Source: Manis javanica
Taxonomy: Eukaryota > Chordata > Mammalia > Pholidota > Manidae
Reading direction: 5' to 3'
Length of the DNA stretch: 64,000 nucleotides
Assembly: GCF_040802235.1 (NCBI RefSeq)
Contig: NC_133158.1
Location: 43,466,001-43,530,000 of the forward strand
Under the pieces are notes generated by a model. It was not told the DNA's origin, ran no database searches, and was given only the letters and a program-made list of their open reading frames with translations. Both the position numbers and the translations under genes were made by a program. Of the stretch, positions 23,171 to 34,350 are shown piece by piece. Each line of letters begins with the position of its first letter. Within the stretch, counting starts at the first letter, position 1.

Positions 23171-23839
23171 TGCATAATGCCCAGTGAGTCAGCCATGAGA
23201 TCCATGTGACAGCCCCCAGCCCATCCCTGCGGCTGCTTGCTCCTGTCCACACCTATTCTTGGCCCCCGTAAGGCAGCCAGTCAGCCCTGACTGCCCACAT
23301 GGATGCTCGGATGGGGAGAGCCTCTTCATGGCACTTTTTGTATTTGGATGGATGGGCGAGCATCTTTTTGTTGAATGGCAGGGCTTGTAAGACACAAGTC
23401 CAGGGAATATGGGAAGCCATTCTTCCAGGTGCCGGCAAAAGTAGGGGGTAGGAAAGTGGGCCAGAGTGATATGAAGAGAGAAACAGAGGCCAGAGGGCTC
23501 AGCGAGAGGGTCTGGGGCCCTGAGTCCACTGGGGTTGGCGTTTCTGCTGTGTCCTTGTTCTTGTTTCTGTGTGAGCCGATACATCCACCATTTCCTGCTG
23601 GAGTTTAGGTTGTTTTTGGTTAATAGGTGTTAGTTTTGTGTTTCCTCTTTATTTCTAAATAGCCCCTTCATTTCCCATTGTTGGCAGAGAAAGGACTGGC
23701 TCACTGGGCAACACAGGCTTTTCGATGTGACCTTTGTCTCCGGGTCCTTCCGCGGCACCTGCTTGCGCTTCACGTCTGATGGAGAAAAACAAGCAGGCTG
23801 TGGTTTCATACACACGTGTCACCTCATAGCTGAACATCT
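23171..23839. other. Unassigned sequence, no gene seen
   Basis: The longest open frame is 131 codons (23189-23584, minus), with no recognised domain. No repeat is clear. Confidence 0.35.
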
Positions 23840-24150
23840 GTCGATGCTTCTGCCCCTGCCCTCGGCACCCCTTCCTGAACACCGCCCCCACCCCCCATCT
23901 GCCTGGGAGCCCCAAGCTCTTTCCTCCATTGGAAATAGTTATTTCTTCAAATCTCAGTTCAAACATCTTCTTTAGGAAGCTTCCTTTGACCAGCCACCCA
24001 CTCCCAGTGCCTCAGATAAAGCGATTTCTCCCCTTCCAGGTCGGCTCTGTGACACGCATCTCTCTCTTGTTGCGCCTCTCCCGTGGTAAGTGAACGTGCC
24101 CAGCTGCCTGATTCCTGCGGGAAAGTAAATTCCTGGGACTGTGCTTGAGA
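23840..24150 (+). repeat. L2 LINE 3' end, plus strand
   Basis: Contains 'AATCTCAGTTCAAACATCTTC', then 'AGGAAGCTTCCTTTGACCAGCC', 'CAGGTCGGCTCTGTGACAC', and a tail ending 'AATTCCTGGGACTGTG'. This is the L2 3' UTR in sense orientation. Confidence 0.7.
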
Positions 24151-24455
24151 GCCATGCACCACACGTTTACTCACTTGAGACTGAAACTGGGCAAGGAGGT
24201 CACGCGGGAGCTGGGCACGGCTTCTGGGAGCTCAGGTTGGCTCGGGGTGTCTGGACTCCCTTTCCTAAGTGCTCCCAGAGCCAGTGTCTAATAGTGCAAC
24301 TCACAGTTTTTCTGGGGATCTAAGTCAGCCTCACTCATCTGTAGTTTCCAGAATCTGTGCTTGTTAAAACTGGGACAGTTGCCAGGGCCAGTCTCCTCAT
24401 ACCAAATCCACTCACCGGGGCCACCTAGAGACCCTCAGATAACCACAGGGAGCTG

Positions 24456-24812
24456 TTATGGGCTGAGGTGTGTCCCCCCAAATTCATATGTTGAGTCCTG
24501 TATGTCACAAGGTGACTGTATGTGGAGATAGTCTTTAAAAAGGTAAATGAGGCCATTAGGGCTGCCCTAGCCCAGTCTGACTGGTGTCCTTATAGGCAGA
24601 GGAGATGAGGACGCAGGCAGCCACAGAGGGACGACCGTGTGGGCACGACCGAGAGCGGCCATCTCCATGCACAGGAGAGAGGCCTGGGGAGGAACCAGCC
24701 CTGCCAACCTGGATCTTGGGCTTTCAGCCTCCAGGATCGTGAGGGAGTAAATGCCTGTCATTTAGGTCCCCCAGCCTGTGGCGTTTTGTCATGGCGCCTG
24801 AGCTCACTGGGA
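24456..24812 (+). mobile_element. MLT1A/B-type LTR, plus strand
   Basis: Starts TGTTATGGGCTGAGGTGTG at 24456 and runs through 'CAAATTCATATGTTGAGTCC', 'GACTGGTGTCCTTATAGG', 'CTTTCAGCCTCCAGGATCGTG' and 'GAGGGAGTAAATGCC' (polyadenylation region), ending near 'CTCACTGGGACAG'. It is close to full length for this LTR group, with no adjacent internal region. Confidence 0.85.
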
Positions 24813-25779
24813 CAGGTGCCCTGTGACTTCATCCCGATTTCAGGGTCCTGGGCGGAGGCTGATGAGCCTAGGATGTGCACACATTTCAGAAGTCCTGATT
24901 CTCTGATGGACCCCTCGCCCCCTTGGGACCCTTTGCTCCTTGGGTATGTTTATCCTGCCATCTGGTCTGGCAGCAGTCCTAAGTAGCCTCAGCAGGCTCC
25001 TTCTGCGTCCAGAGACCAAGAAAGCATCTTATCTCATAAAATCTTCTCCGCAGATTTGATTGCATGGATTCCACTGATGTCTCAGGGCTGCGATGAGGAA
25101 GATGGGGTTCCTACAGCGAGGGGCTTGTTGTGGGTCATGGCAAGTAGCGGAGCTAAGCTCCAAACCAGGGCCATATGTGTTCTTACTGGGTTGCAAATAT
25201 CGACTCTCCTCGAAAGTCATCTCAGAAGGAAAAGCTCATGTTAAATAATTATCCTTCTTTGCCCTGCCATCGCTTCTTCACCCACCCAGTGTTCACACCT
25301 TTACTGAGTGCTGTCTGCATGTCAGCACCAGTCTTGTAGACCCAGGCTGGCTTTTCTTCTTGACCAGCAGAGCTGTAGGAAAAGAAAGCTTTTAGGTGTC
25401 TCACAAGTGCTCATTCTGCATTTCTGACTTTGGGCATCTTTTGCCCGAGGGTGTCACATTTTTGGAATTTCTCTGAAATATTGCTATGGTTTGGGATGTT
25501 CTCATCATCCTGGAGATGGGGCTTTTACAGTCTGTGTATCTGAAAGGCCACTGGGCAGTCATTACACTGGTGTTTTTGTGTGTTTCAAGCTTCTTTTACT
25601 CTTGTGTGGATAATTTGTGGTTGCATCATCCCCACGTCTTCATCTCTTCTGGCATCATGGGCAATGGGTTCATGCACAACTTTCCCTGTTTTAGTGGTGC
25701 CTTCACTTCCCAACCCTCTTGTGACCATACCTGTGACGATTTGTAACCCCTTCTCTCCTGAGTCCAGGGAGAGGTCGCC
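24813..25779. other. Unassigned sequence with possible MIR debris
   Basis: No gene. The 25060-25185 part ('GATGAGGAAGATGGGG', 'GGAGCTAAGCTCCAAACC') vaguely resembles MIR in antisense but cannot be established. The rest has no recognised repeat. Confidence 0.3.
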
Positions 25780-26083
25780 AGGGCCCAGTGGGTCAGTCTC
25801 TCCAGTGCCTGTGGCGCATTTGCCATGGACCCTCCCTCATGCTGGCCCTCACCAGACTCCTGCCAGGACTATTCATTCATGATTTCTTCCATCACATCTG
25901 CTTTCCCTATCGACACAGCCTCTGGTTGAACCATGCAGGTGTCTGACATGCCACGCCTCCTCCTGCCTCAGGAAACTTGCACGTGCTGTGTCCTTTGCTC
26001 ATAATGCTTTTGTCCCCTTTTCCCCTCTGCACTCATTTTCTGAGAGCAGTCTTCCCAGATGTCCTCAGACTATGGGGCTCCCC
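25780..26083 (+). repeat. L2 LINE fragment, upstream half, plus strand
   Basis: L2 3'-region phrases include 'GGAAACTTGCACGTGCTGTG', 'CATAATGCTTTTGTCCCC' and 'AGTCTTCCCAGATGTCC'. It stops where an MLT1 LTR begins; its continuation is at 26525-26735. Confidence 0.6.
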
Positions 26084-26524
26084 ACATATAGGCTGAATTG
26101 TGTCCCCCAATGTCAAATGTTGAAGTCCTCACCCCTTTTATCTCATTATGTGGCCTTATTTGGAAATAGGGTCACGGCAGACATAATTAGTCAACATGAG
26201 GTCAGCGTGGAGTAGGATGGGCCCCTAATCCAGTATGACTGGTGTCCTTACTGAAAGTGGAAATGTGGACACAGACACACACAGGGAGATGCCATGTGAA
26301 GGTGGAAGCAGAGATGGGGGTAAGATGTCTACAAGCCAAGGAACTCCAAAGAGGGTCAGCCCATACCTGGAGCTAGAGCAGAATCCCTCTCACCGCCTCC
26401 GGGGGAAGCCGCACTGCCAACCCCTTGATTTTGGATGTCTAGCCCCCTTCTAGCCCCCTGGCTTGGGACAGTACATTTCTGTTGGCTAAGTCATCCCGCT
26501 GGCAGCGCTGGTACAGAAACCCTG
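26084..26524 (+). mobile_element. MLT1-type LTR nested in L2, plus strand
   Basis: Reads 'ATATAGGCTGAATTGTGTCC', 'AATGTTGAAGTCCTCACC', 'TGGAAATAGGGTCACGGC', 'GTATGACTGGTGTCCTTAC', 'ACAGACACACACAGGGAG', 'CTACAAGCCAAGGAACTCC', 'CAACCCCTTGATTTTGG', and ends near 'GGTACAGAAACCCTGGG'. It separates two parts of one L2 copy, so it inserted after the L2. Confidence 0.85.
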
Positions 26525-26735
26525 GGGAATCACTGCACCATTTACATGCCCTTCTGTCCAACAGCCCTTCTCCTGCTCAGTCATGACCACAATTATGAGA
26601 ATTTATTCAATGTCTGTCCTTCCCATTAGATTCCAAATACCACAGAGGCAGGGAGAGCATCTACATGTTGCCAAGCAGCAAAAGAACTAGGCACGAGGCA
26701 TAGTCTCTGCTTAATAGTTATTTGTTAATGTAGGA
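26525..26735 (+). repeat. L2 LINE 3' end, downstream half, plus strand
   Basis: Continues the interrupted L2 with 'TTTATTCAATGTCTGTCC', 'CATTAGATTCCAAATACC', 'ACAGAGGCAGGGAGAGC' and 'AACTAGGCACGAGGCATAG', the usual sense L2 terminus. Confidence 0.7.
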
Positions 26736-29239
26736 AAGAAAGAAAAGTAAATGGGAGGAAAGTTCTTTAAAAGGTATATACTAGTTTAGTTTCTCTTCTT
26801 TAAAGTGGGAGAAATGCTATCGCATTTGAATTCACAGGTTTCCAGCGCACCCTGCCCAGACACCTGCAATCGCCACAGGGACAAAGTCTGGGACTCACTA
26901 CTCCAAAATAATACATTGTCTACTTTTCCCCAATCCTCTTCTTTTCCATGTCTCTATACACACTGTTCCTTCTGCCAATATTTTCATCATGCTTGTTTCC
27001 TATATCCAAATTCTGGCCATGCTTTAGGAGCCAGAAGCTCCCCAGAGCCATGTTGTCCTCCTTGGTGTCCCATCGGAATGGGTTTCAGATACATTTCCCC
27101 TTTAACACAGCTGACCATGTGACACAGCATCTCTAGGAGGCAAGGTGGGGACAGGGATACTACCTGTGTGCTTAGAAGGAAAGGGACACTCTTTGGCAAA
27201 GGGTTTAGCCGCCTCTGTCACTGCTGTTTCCAGATGATTCTGGCCCTCCCTCATGTGGGGTTTCTGCCCACAATGAGAATCACTTCCCCAAACTGGAGGT
27301 GATCTCTCCCATCTTTCATTTCCAGAAAAGGATTTTTTTTCAGCCGTTGTCTTATAGGAATGATAATTTTTAACCTTCAATTAACAAAGTTATTAATGTA
27401 CATAACTTAGTTCTATGATTTGAATCAAAATGCCCTGCTGACGATAGGTTCTCTCAACTCCACCATCTTCTGCAGCCAAAGAAACGTTTGGACTCCCAAC
27501 ATTCATTTTCTCAGCCATGTAATATTTCAGATGTCTCTTCACGATCTGACCCAAGTCATACACTTAAATCTTGCCTTTTTTTTTTTAGTGAGCTGAGACT
27601 TAGAAATACTTCTAAATAAAGTACAGTAGGAAATTATTTCATTTTATTTCATGGAAGTTACTGTCTATCCAGATTGTCATATTATTTATGTGTGTATGGC
27701 AGGAGAGAAAGTATGGACCCAGGGAAGAAAGAATGCATTCCATATTATTCTAAAAGTGTCTGCTGGCTGAGCTGAGAAGTAGGCTGCTTCCATTGTCAGC
27801 CAATCTTTGATTGATGCGCATCATTAAAGTCAGCTAGACTCATGGTATGCAGAAGATTTTAGTGACAATGTATTCATTAGGCTAGCCAAGAAGCCTGAAT
27901 GGATAGCAATCCAAAAGCTATGTCAATGCTTATGGAAAAATAATTTAAGAAATCCTTTCTTCTGAGAAAACAAAAGAGAGATGTCCAATAATCCTATTTC
28001 TACTTATTTCCTGAAAACCGTCATCCTTTATGTTGACCTTTGAATTATAAATTTCGCTGCATGTTTTAATGCTCTTATGAAGTATGTGAATCTAATAACT
28101 AGCGTGTTTCTTGTACATTTGCTGACCCTTTAAGACCAGTGGTGTGATTATATTACAGTGTGATCTGGAGTGTTGGTAAGACTGGTGGGTTGTATGCAAC
28201 GTTCATTGTGTGACTTAGATAATCTGTTATACATCATATTCATTGGCTCCATCTGCACAGAGCTAATGCATTCCTGATGGTTCTGAACATGCATTTAAAA
28301 GGACTTGCAGCAAAAATAGTGATTTTATGTAGTGAGTCCCAATCTTATAAACCAAAGTAAGTGTGCAGCAACTAGACAGTGGCTGTAATGAATACTTGAA
28401 GCAATACTGGTTTCTCTTGGCCCAGCAGACCCCGGATAAGGATTCCCCACCCTCCCTCACAGAAGGCCAGCTTTGATTCATGGTGCCTGTCTGCTACCGT
28501 CAAGGTTGGCAAGACTGGGAATTTGATGCTGGCGGTGCCTCTAGCTCTGTGGGGAGGGATGGGCTTGTATCCACAAGCAGCGTGGTCTCCAGCTGATTAA
28601 CATGCTGCCTTGACAGGGTCTCCCCCTTGTGTGCCAGAAGCAATATGGCTATTCAGTAGAAAGACATGCAGAGATGGTGAGGACTCTCAGTAGCTCCAGT
28701 GCACTCTTGGGCAAAAGGAAAACAAAAGAAAGCTGGTTTCTGTCGTCACTGGTTTGCAGCAGCAAAGCCAGATATGGAAAGGGATTTTCTTGTCTTCAGG
28801 ATTTTGGCTTCAAATAGGCCACATGCACATTATCACCCATACATTACCTGGTTTACTCTCATAGAGCTGCAAGATTAGATTTCATGATTGTTCCTGAGAG
28901 CTTAGGCTAGATATATGTCATATATCTATAGCCAAATATTGGCCAGTTTATAGCACCCATCAGCTCTGGCCATAAGGAATTTGGCATCTCAGTGAAGTGA
29001 AAATAATTTAGTTACTTGTTGACTGGTTCAACTGATGACAAGAGTGTTACTATGTCAAAAAGGCATGCATTTGAGTTTTTTAAAATCATGATTTCTGTTG
29101 TCATACAGAATGTCTGGAAGTTACATGCAAAAGCAAATAATTGAACTTCAATAGAAAAAGACAAACATACCAGGGCACCCATCAACACTCCAGGTCAACT
29201 GGAGAGAAGTTTCAACACTTGTTCGTATCACACACATGT
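26736..29239. other. Repeat-poor stretch, candidate regulatory DNA
   Basis: About 2.5 kb with almost no recognisable transposon. 27740-28260 is balanced, AT-leaning unique sequence containing a TCF/LEF-like CTTTGAT, a PBX-HOX-like TGATTGAT and a 12-bp palindrome at 27812-27823. A T run lies at 27571-27582. Open frames are at most 105 codons with no domain recognised. Confidence 0.35.
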
Positions 29240-31099
29240 TTTTTTGGATGTGGGAATGTTCAGAAACGCTCTACCTGGTCTCCATAGTTACATGTGGTCC
29301 TTGTCTACTGCAGTGGGGCCAGCTGAGGGTTGCATGCTGTGTGTGAGGTCTGCAGGCAGAGTGTGGCACAGGTGGGACCTACATACTAGCCTCCTTCATG
29401 GAGGGCTGAGCCTGGGGACAGAAGGCTGCGGTTGAGGGGCTGGCTGGGAGAACGACTTAAAGCCAGATTTCTTTCTCTCTCTGAGATATGGCCAGCAGCT
29501 CACTGACAGCTCACAGAGGCCCTTGCTGAGTCCTGCTGGTGGTCCACAGGGGAATGGGGCAGCATACCTGTCAGGCTGCCAGGCGTGGTGCATTACACCC
29601 TCTGGCCAGAGGGGGCTTATCCCCAGTCTGCCTGCTGCTCCTCAAACACCATGTGTACCCTCACTTCTTCCTGCTTTCCCCAGCTTGTGCTGGATTTCTC
29701 CTAGGAACGTTTCCCACCTTGGACATTTGGGCAGATCTAAGCCTCATGCTCCTAGATGTCCTCTGGGTCATGGTTCCTCCTCCCCAGCCTCATGTGAGTG
29801 AGGTGCCCTGCGAGTTATCCTGTGGACGGAGGCTTTTGCAGGCACTTCCATACTGTAAGCTTCCAACATGGTAGTTCACGCAGAGAAAGAAATTGATATT
29901 TGTCTCAAGGATGGATGGATGGATAAACAACCCAGAATCCTAGCTGGTTCAAGTCTCTGGGTGAACTTGGCAAAGGAACACCATGGCAAAACTACCACGT
30001 GCCTGCTGCAATCGGCTGACAGGGGTGCAGCCAAAGGCTATGTTCAGGCATCAACATACAGATTATGTGATAGCATACTGGCTATTGCAATTTGTAGAAT
30101 CTTTCTGTCACAGTCCTGATAAGTGGCACTTATTAATTATACATCTCCTTATCTGTATGTCCTGAGAGTTGGATGTAGGTGTGGACAAAGGACAGGGGAC
30201 CACAGGGGAAATTGTTTTGGAGAGGTCACTGCTGTGTCCATCCAGGGAAAGAAGCTCCATGGGGAGAGTTTGTAGGAACCCAACACAGACCTGCAAAAGG
30301 GGAAAGATGGTGTTGATATACATCTGGGGTTACATGGGGGTGAATCATGCCATAAAAATGACTCCCATATGAAAGAACAAGTTCTCTCATAATAGGAGAA
30401 AAATGTGCCACAAGCATTCAGGGACCCTTCTGGTCAGAAATGATGGTGCTTTGTCCAGTGGAAGAGGGTACCCATCTCTGGGGCTTAGGGTCTGAACTTC
30501 GCTACTTTCTGGATTTGGGGGATAACCCAAGGGTCCTCCTCTTAATTGGGAGGTCCCAAGAGGGTAGCTTGAGTTCTGTGTTATTCTTGTTAGCATTTCA
30601 CCCTCTCTACTGGGAGCATTGGGGACCCACAGCTTTCCTGGCTGGGCACTCAACTAACATCTGAAACTAGAGCTGGATTTCCTGCCTGACACAGCAGAAT
30701 GTGGAGATGTGGGAGAGGTAGGCAGAGGAGGTGGGAGATCTGTGAGAAGTCTGTTTTTCATGTCTGCCTAGCATTCCTGATTTGGGAGAAGCATATTTCC
30801 TTATGATTAATTGTATTATGACATCATATTACACGTACCTGCCAGTTGCCAGGCATGGTGCATTACACCCTTTGGCCAGAGGGGGCTTACTGCCCAAAGT
30901 GAGTCAATCGGGGGCTGCTGCTTCCTGCATACAGGATCTGTGCAAGGTGGTGGGCTCACCCTGGAGCTGAGACAGATGAAATCCTGGGAATTTTCTAGAC
31001 TAAAGGTTGAGGGTAGACTAGGGTGGAATGGCTGTTGCTTCCTTCCGGTTCCTGCACTGGAGGAATGCTGGTCTGGGATTGGTCTCCCTCGGGGGTCTG
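29240..31099 (+). other. Probable upstream part of a retroviral relic, uncertain
   Basis: Sits directly upstream of recognisable pol remnants. It holds a 43-bp direct repeat (29577-29619 and 30847-30889, 41 of 43 identical) and open frames of up to 111 codons. I cannot align it to a named gag or protease region. It may be older ERV sequence, duplicated LTR debris, or unrelated DNA. Confidence 0.3.
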
Positions 31100-32448
31100 T
31101 CCACTCTCCAGCCCTGTGTCATCATTTAGATCTCAGGGTCCTGATTGCCTTTCCCTTCCGCAGGACAGCACGCCGGCCCATCATGGAGGACGCTGCTGAC
31201 TGGGCCTGGTTGGCGAGCAGCAGCAGCTTCTCCAGACCTACCGGTGTGTCAGGGGCCTCCCTCCGCCAGGACACATCTAGGCCCCAGTGGTGCAGGGCAT
31301 GAGGGTATCCCCTCTACGGGGAAGGATGTATTGTTGCATCTAGCTCCTCTTGCAACCACAAGAAAGCCACAACTCCTAGGGGCCTCTGTGGGTTTTGGAG
31401 GTGGCGTATTCCTTATTGGTTGTGTTACTCTGGCCCATTCACTCAGCGATCTGAAAGCTGCTAGTTTTGAGTGGAACCTGGAACAAGAGCAGGCTCTGCA
31501 CAGGTCCAGGCTGCCGTGAAGCTGCTCTGCCACGTGGGTCACGTGGTTCAGGAGACCAGCAGTGGGTGAGTGTGAGTGGCAGAGAGACGTGCTGCTGGTA
31601 TGGTAGCCCCTGCCAGGCCCTGAGGATTTTGTGGCACAGCCCTGCCTTCCTCTGCAGATAACTACTTTCCTTTTGAAAGGCAGCTCCTGGCCCACTACTG
31701 AACCTTAGTAGAGACTGAGTGCCTGACCAAGGGCCACCAAGTTACCATGTGACCTGAGCTGCCCACCATGAGCTGGGTGTTATCTGACCCACCACGTTGT
31801 AGAGCTGGGATTGCCCAAGAGTGCTCCGTCATCAAATGAAGGTGGTAAATATACATGTCAAGGCCAAGCAGCCCCTGAGGGCCCACTTAAGCTCCATGAA
31901 GAAGTGGCTCCTGCCAGGGACCCCACTCCACTCCATTGCCCTCTCTCTCCAGCCTGAGCACCCTACAGACATTTGGCTGAGGAAGAGAAAACGTGGGCCT
32001 GGTTTACAGATAGTTTTGTACAAAGCGTGGGCTCCATCCGACATGCACAGCTATGGTGCTGCAGCCCTTTGGGACACCCCGGGAGGATGGTGGGTGAGAG
32101 GTCCTTCCCCTGAGGACCTAGGAGATCCTCCTTAGACAGTGCTCTTGGTTGCTTGGAAGAAGAAATGACCAGCCATTCGATTATACACTAATCCATGGGC
32201 TGCGGCCAGTAGTTTAGCTGGATGGTCAGGGACATGGAAGGAAAATGATAAGAAAGTTGGTGACAAGGGAATTTGGGGAAGACGTGTGTGGGTAGATCTC
32301 TGAATGGGCAAAACCCATGAAGATATTTGTGCCTCAACAAATGCTGAGAGGGTTTTAATAATCAATAGCCTATGGGTGACACATTCTGTGGGTACCAGTC
32401 AGCCCCCCAGCCACCCCGTCACCACTCAGTGGCTTATGGACAAAGTAG
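31100..32448 (+). pseudogene. Endogenous retrovirus pol relic (RT end, connection, RNase H)
   Basis: Segments in several frames resemble retroviral Pol. 31330-31510 resembles the region after the reverse-transcriptase fingers and palm. 31960-32340 resembles the RNase H domain and its surroundings; for example, the frame around 32215-32300 contains tryptophan-glycine-rich residues typical of these polymerases. The frame is broken by a TGA at 32301-32303 and by several shifts, so nothing is functional. A class III (ERVL-like) origin is suggested by similarity of pattern only. Integrase sequence may start near the right edge, where a MaLR LTR cuts the element. Confidence 0.6.
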
Positions 32449-32451
32449 CCG

Positions 32452-32817
32452 TGTTAGTCAGCTGCAGCAGCCGTGACAAACTGCCAGAGCCTGGGCAGCC
32501 TCAACAACAAAAATATACTCTCCTACAGTTCTGGAGCTGAGCACCTCAAATTCAAGGTGCCTGCTGATTCAGCTCCTGGCGCGAGCCCTCCTGCTGGCTG
32601 CAGACGGCAGCCTCCTTGCTGTGTGCACACGGCCGAGTGAGGGGAAGCCTTGGGGTCTCCTCCTCGTCTTATGGGGCCAGCAGCCTTAGTGGACAAGGCC
32701 CACCCTTAGGGCCTCATTTAACCTGAATTACCTCCTGATGGGCCCCATTTCCGAAGAGTCACCCTGGGTGTTGGGGCTTCAGTATATGAATTTGAGGGGG
32801 ACACAATTCAATCCACA
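32452..32817 (-). mobile_element. MLT1A/B-type LTR, minus strand (3' LTR)
   Basis: In plus-strand reading it starts TGTTAGTCAGCTGCAGC at 32452 and ends 'CACAATTCAATCCACA' at 32817, the reverse complement of an MLT1 LTR. MaLR-like internal sequence follows at 32818, so this is the 3' LTR of a minus-strand partial element inserted into the pol relic. Confidence 0.8.
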
Positions 32818-33005
32818 GCCTTCTACTCTGGTGCCCCAAATTCATGTCCTTCTCATCATTCCACTCCAACGGCCCCGGAGTCTCCACTCATTCCACTGTA
32901 ATTCTTAATTCTAAAGTCCAAAGTCTCAATTAGATGTTCTCTAAGTCAGATTTGGGCAAGACTCAGGTGGGGATGATCCGGAGGTGAAATTCCTCTTCAG
33001 TTGTG
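32818..33005 (-). mobile_element. MaLR internal fragment, minus strand
   Basis: The plus-strand text 'CCCCAAATTCATGTCCTTC', 'CTCACTCATTCCACTG' type and 'AAAGTCCAAAGTCTCAATTAG' is the reversed 3' part of MaLR internal DNA, contiguous with the LTR at 32452-32817. Confidence 0.65.
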
Positions 33006-33079
33006 AAACCATGCAAGTGCTTCCGTGCTGCTGGGATGCCGTCGTCTTTATTGTTCTTTTCTTGCACACTTCTTGTGTC

Positions 33080-33665
33080 TTCTTGCACATTTATTTTTCC
33101 AGATGAACTTTAGAGTCATTTCATCAAGTTAAAAAAAATTGGGGGCATTGTAATGGACATTGCATTCAATTTATAGATTAATTTAGGGAAACAGCTTCTT
33201 AGCATTCAATCTTTTTATTTGAAACATTTGTTTTGTTTTGTTTTTTTCAAATCACTAAGATAATTTTTATGATCCGTAGTAGAACACAATATTTTTTCAC
33301 ATCTGTTTAGCATGTTATTTGTAATGTTTCTGTCTAGGTGTGTCATCCTTTTAGGTGGCAATTATACACAGAATTTTTCCTTTTTTGATATTTTCTATGG
33401 ATATCTAAGAAAGCTGGATCAACTTTGTGGACTCCTACTAATTTCTCTTAATATTCTGTTTTTTTCTTTAGGTTATTCTTTTGATTTTTCTAGGTATAAA
33501 TGATATTAGACAGTAATCATAATTTTGCCCCCTCATTTACAATAATGATCTTTTTATTTCTCTAGTTGTATTGATCAGTATTTCAAGATAAAGGCTGAAT
33601 AACAGTGATGATAGTGGGAATCCCTGTCATCTTCCTAACTTTAAAGGGAGTACTTCCAGTGGGTC
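33080..33665 (-). mobile_element. L1 ORF2 relic, antisense
   Basis: Reversed L1 landmarks: 'GTAATGGACATTGCATTCAAT', 'TATAGATTAATTTAGGG', 'GATGATAGTGGGAATCCCTG' and 'CTTTAAAGGGAGTACTTCC'. The copy is an old L1M type and its frame is broken. Confidence 0.75.
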
Positions 33666-33679
33666 CCGGCTTTAAAAAA

Positions 33680-33965
33680 AAAAATGTATAGACTCGTGGT
33701 TAAATATAACATGAAATTACCATCTTAACTGTCTCTAAGCATCCAGTTCAGTGGCATTAAAAACATTCACATCACTGTGCAAGCACCACCACCATCCATC
33801 TCTAGAACTCTTTCCTCTTGCAAAACTGGAAGTCTGCCCCCTTTAAAAATAACTAATTTCCCTCCCCTCAAGCCCCTGGAACCACCATTCTGTCTGTCTC
33901 TGTGGATTTGACTGTTAGTCACCTCATACAAGTGGGATCATACAGTATTGATCGGTCTTTGTGTG
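33680..33965 (-). mobile_element. L1 3' UTR fragment, antisense
   Basis: Plus-strand reading 'AAATTACCATCTTAACTGTC', 'CAGTTCAGTGGCATTAAAAAC', 'GTGCAAGCACCACCACCATCC', 'CTTGCAAAACTGGAAGTC' and 'CAAGTGGGATCATACAGTATT' matches the reversed L1MB/MC 3' end. Because a 3' end here follows an ORF2 segment, it must be a separate insertion from 33080-33665. Confidence 0.8.
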
Positions 33966-33969
33966 AAAT

Positions 33970-34350
33970 CTGTAAAAGGAGGAGTCCGTCGATGTGACAA
34001 ACTTCACTGCTGTCCTATTTTAGGAAATGGCCAGAGCCACCCTGCTCGCTCAGCAGCCACCCACCTGGAGGCAAGAGCCTCCCCAGCAAAATGAGCGTGA
34101 CTCACTGAAAGCTCAGGTGGAGGTTAGTAATTTTTTTGTTTTTTTAGCCATGCAGCATTGTTTAATTAAAATATGCACATTTTAAAAGACATAATGCGAT
34201 TGCACACTTAACAGACTATGGGATAGTGTAGACACAACTTTTTTATGCACTGGAAACTAAACAATTCATTTAACTCACTTTATTTCCATATTCCCGTTAT
34301 TGTGGTGGCCTGGCACTGAATCTGAAATATACCCGTGGGGTGCCTGGACC
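33970..34350 (+). mobile_element. Tigger (TcMar) DNA transposon, 3' end
   Basis: Reads 'AACTTCACTGCTGTCC', 'CAGCCACCCACCTGGAGGC', 'TAAAAGACATAATGCGATTG', 'CACACTTAACAGACTATGGG', 'TTATGCACTGGAAAC', 'ACTCACTTTATTTCC' and 'TTGTGGTGGCCTGGCACTG', all Tigger1-like in sense order. The left part covers the decayed end of the transposase frame, here with a stop. The 5' portion of the transposon is absent. Confidence 0.85.
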
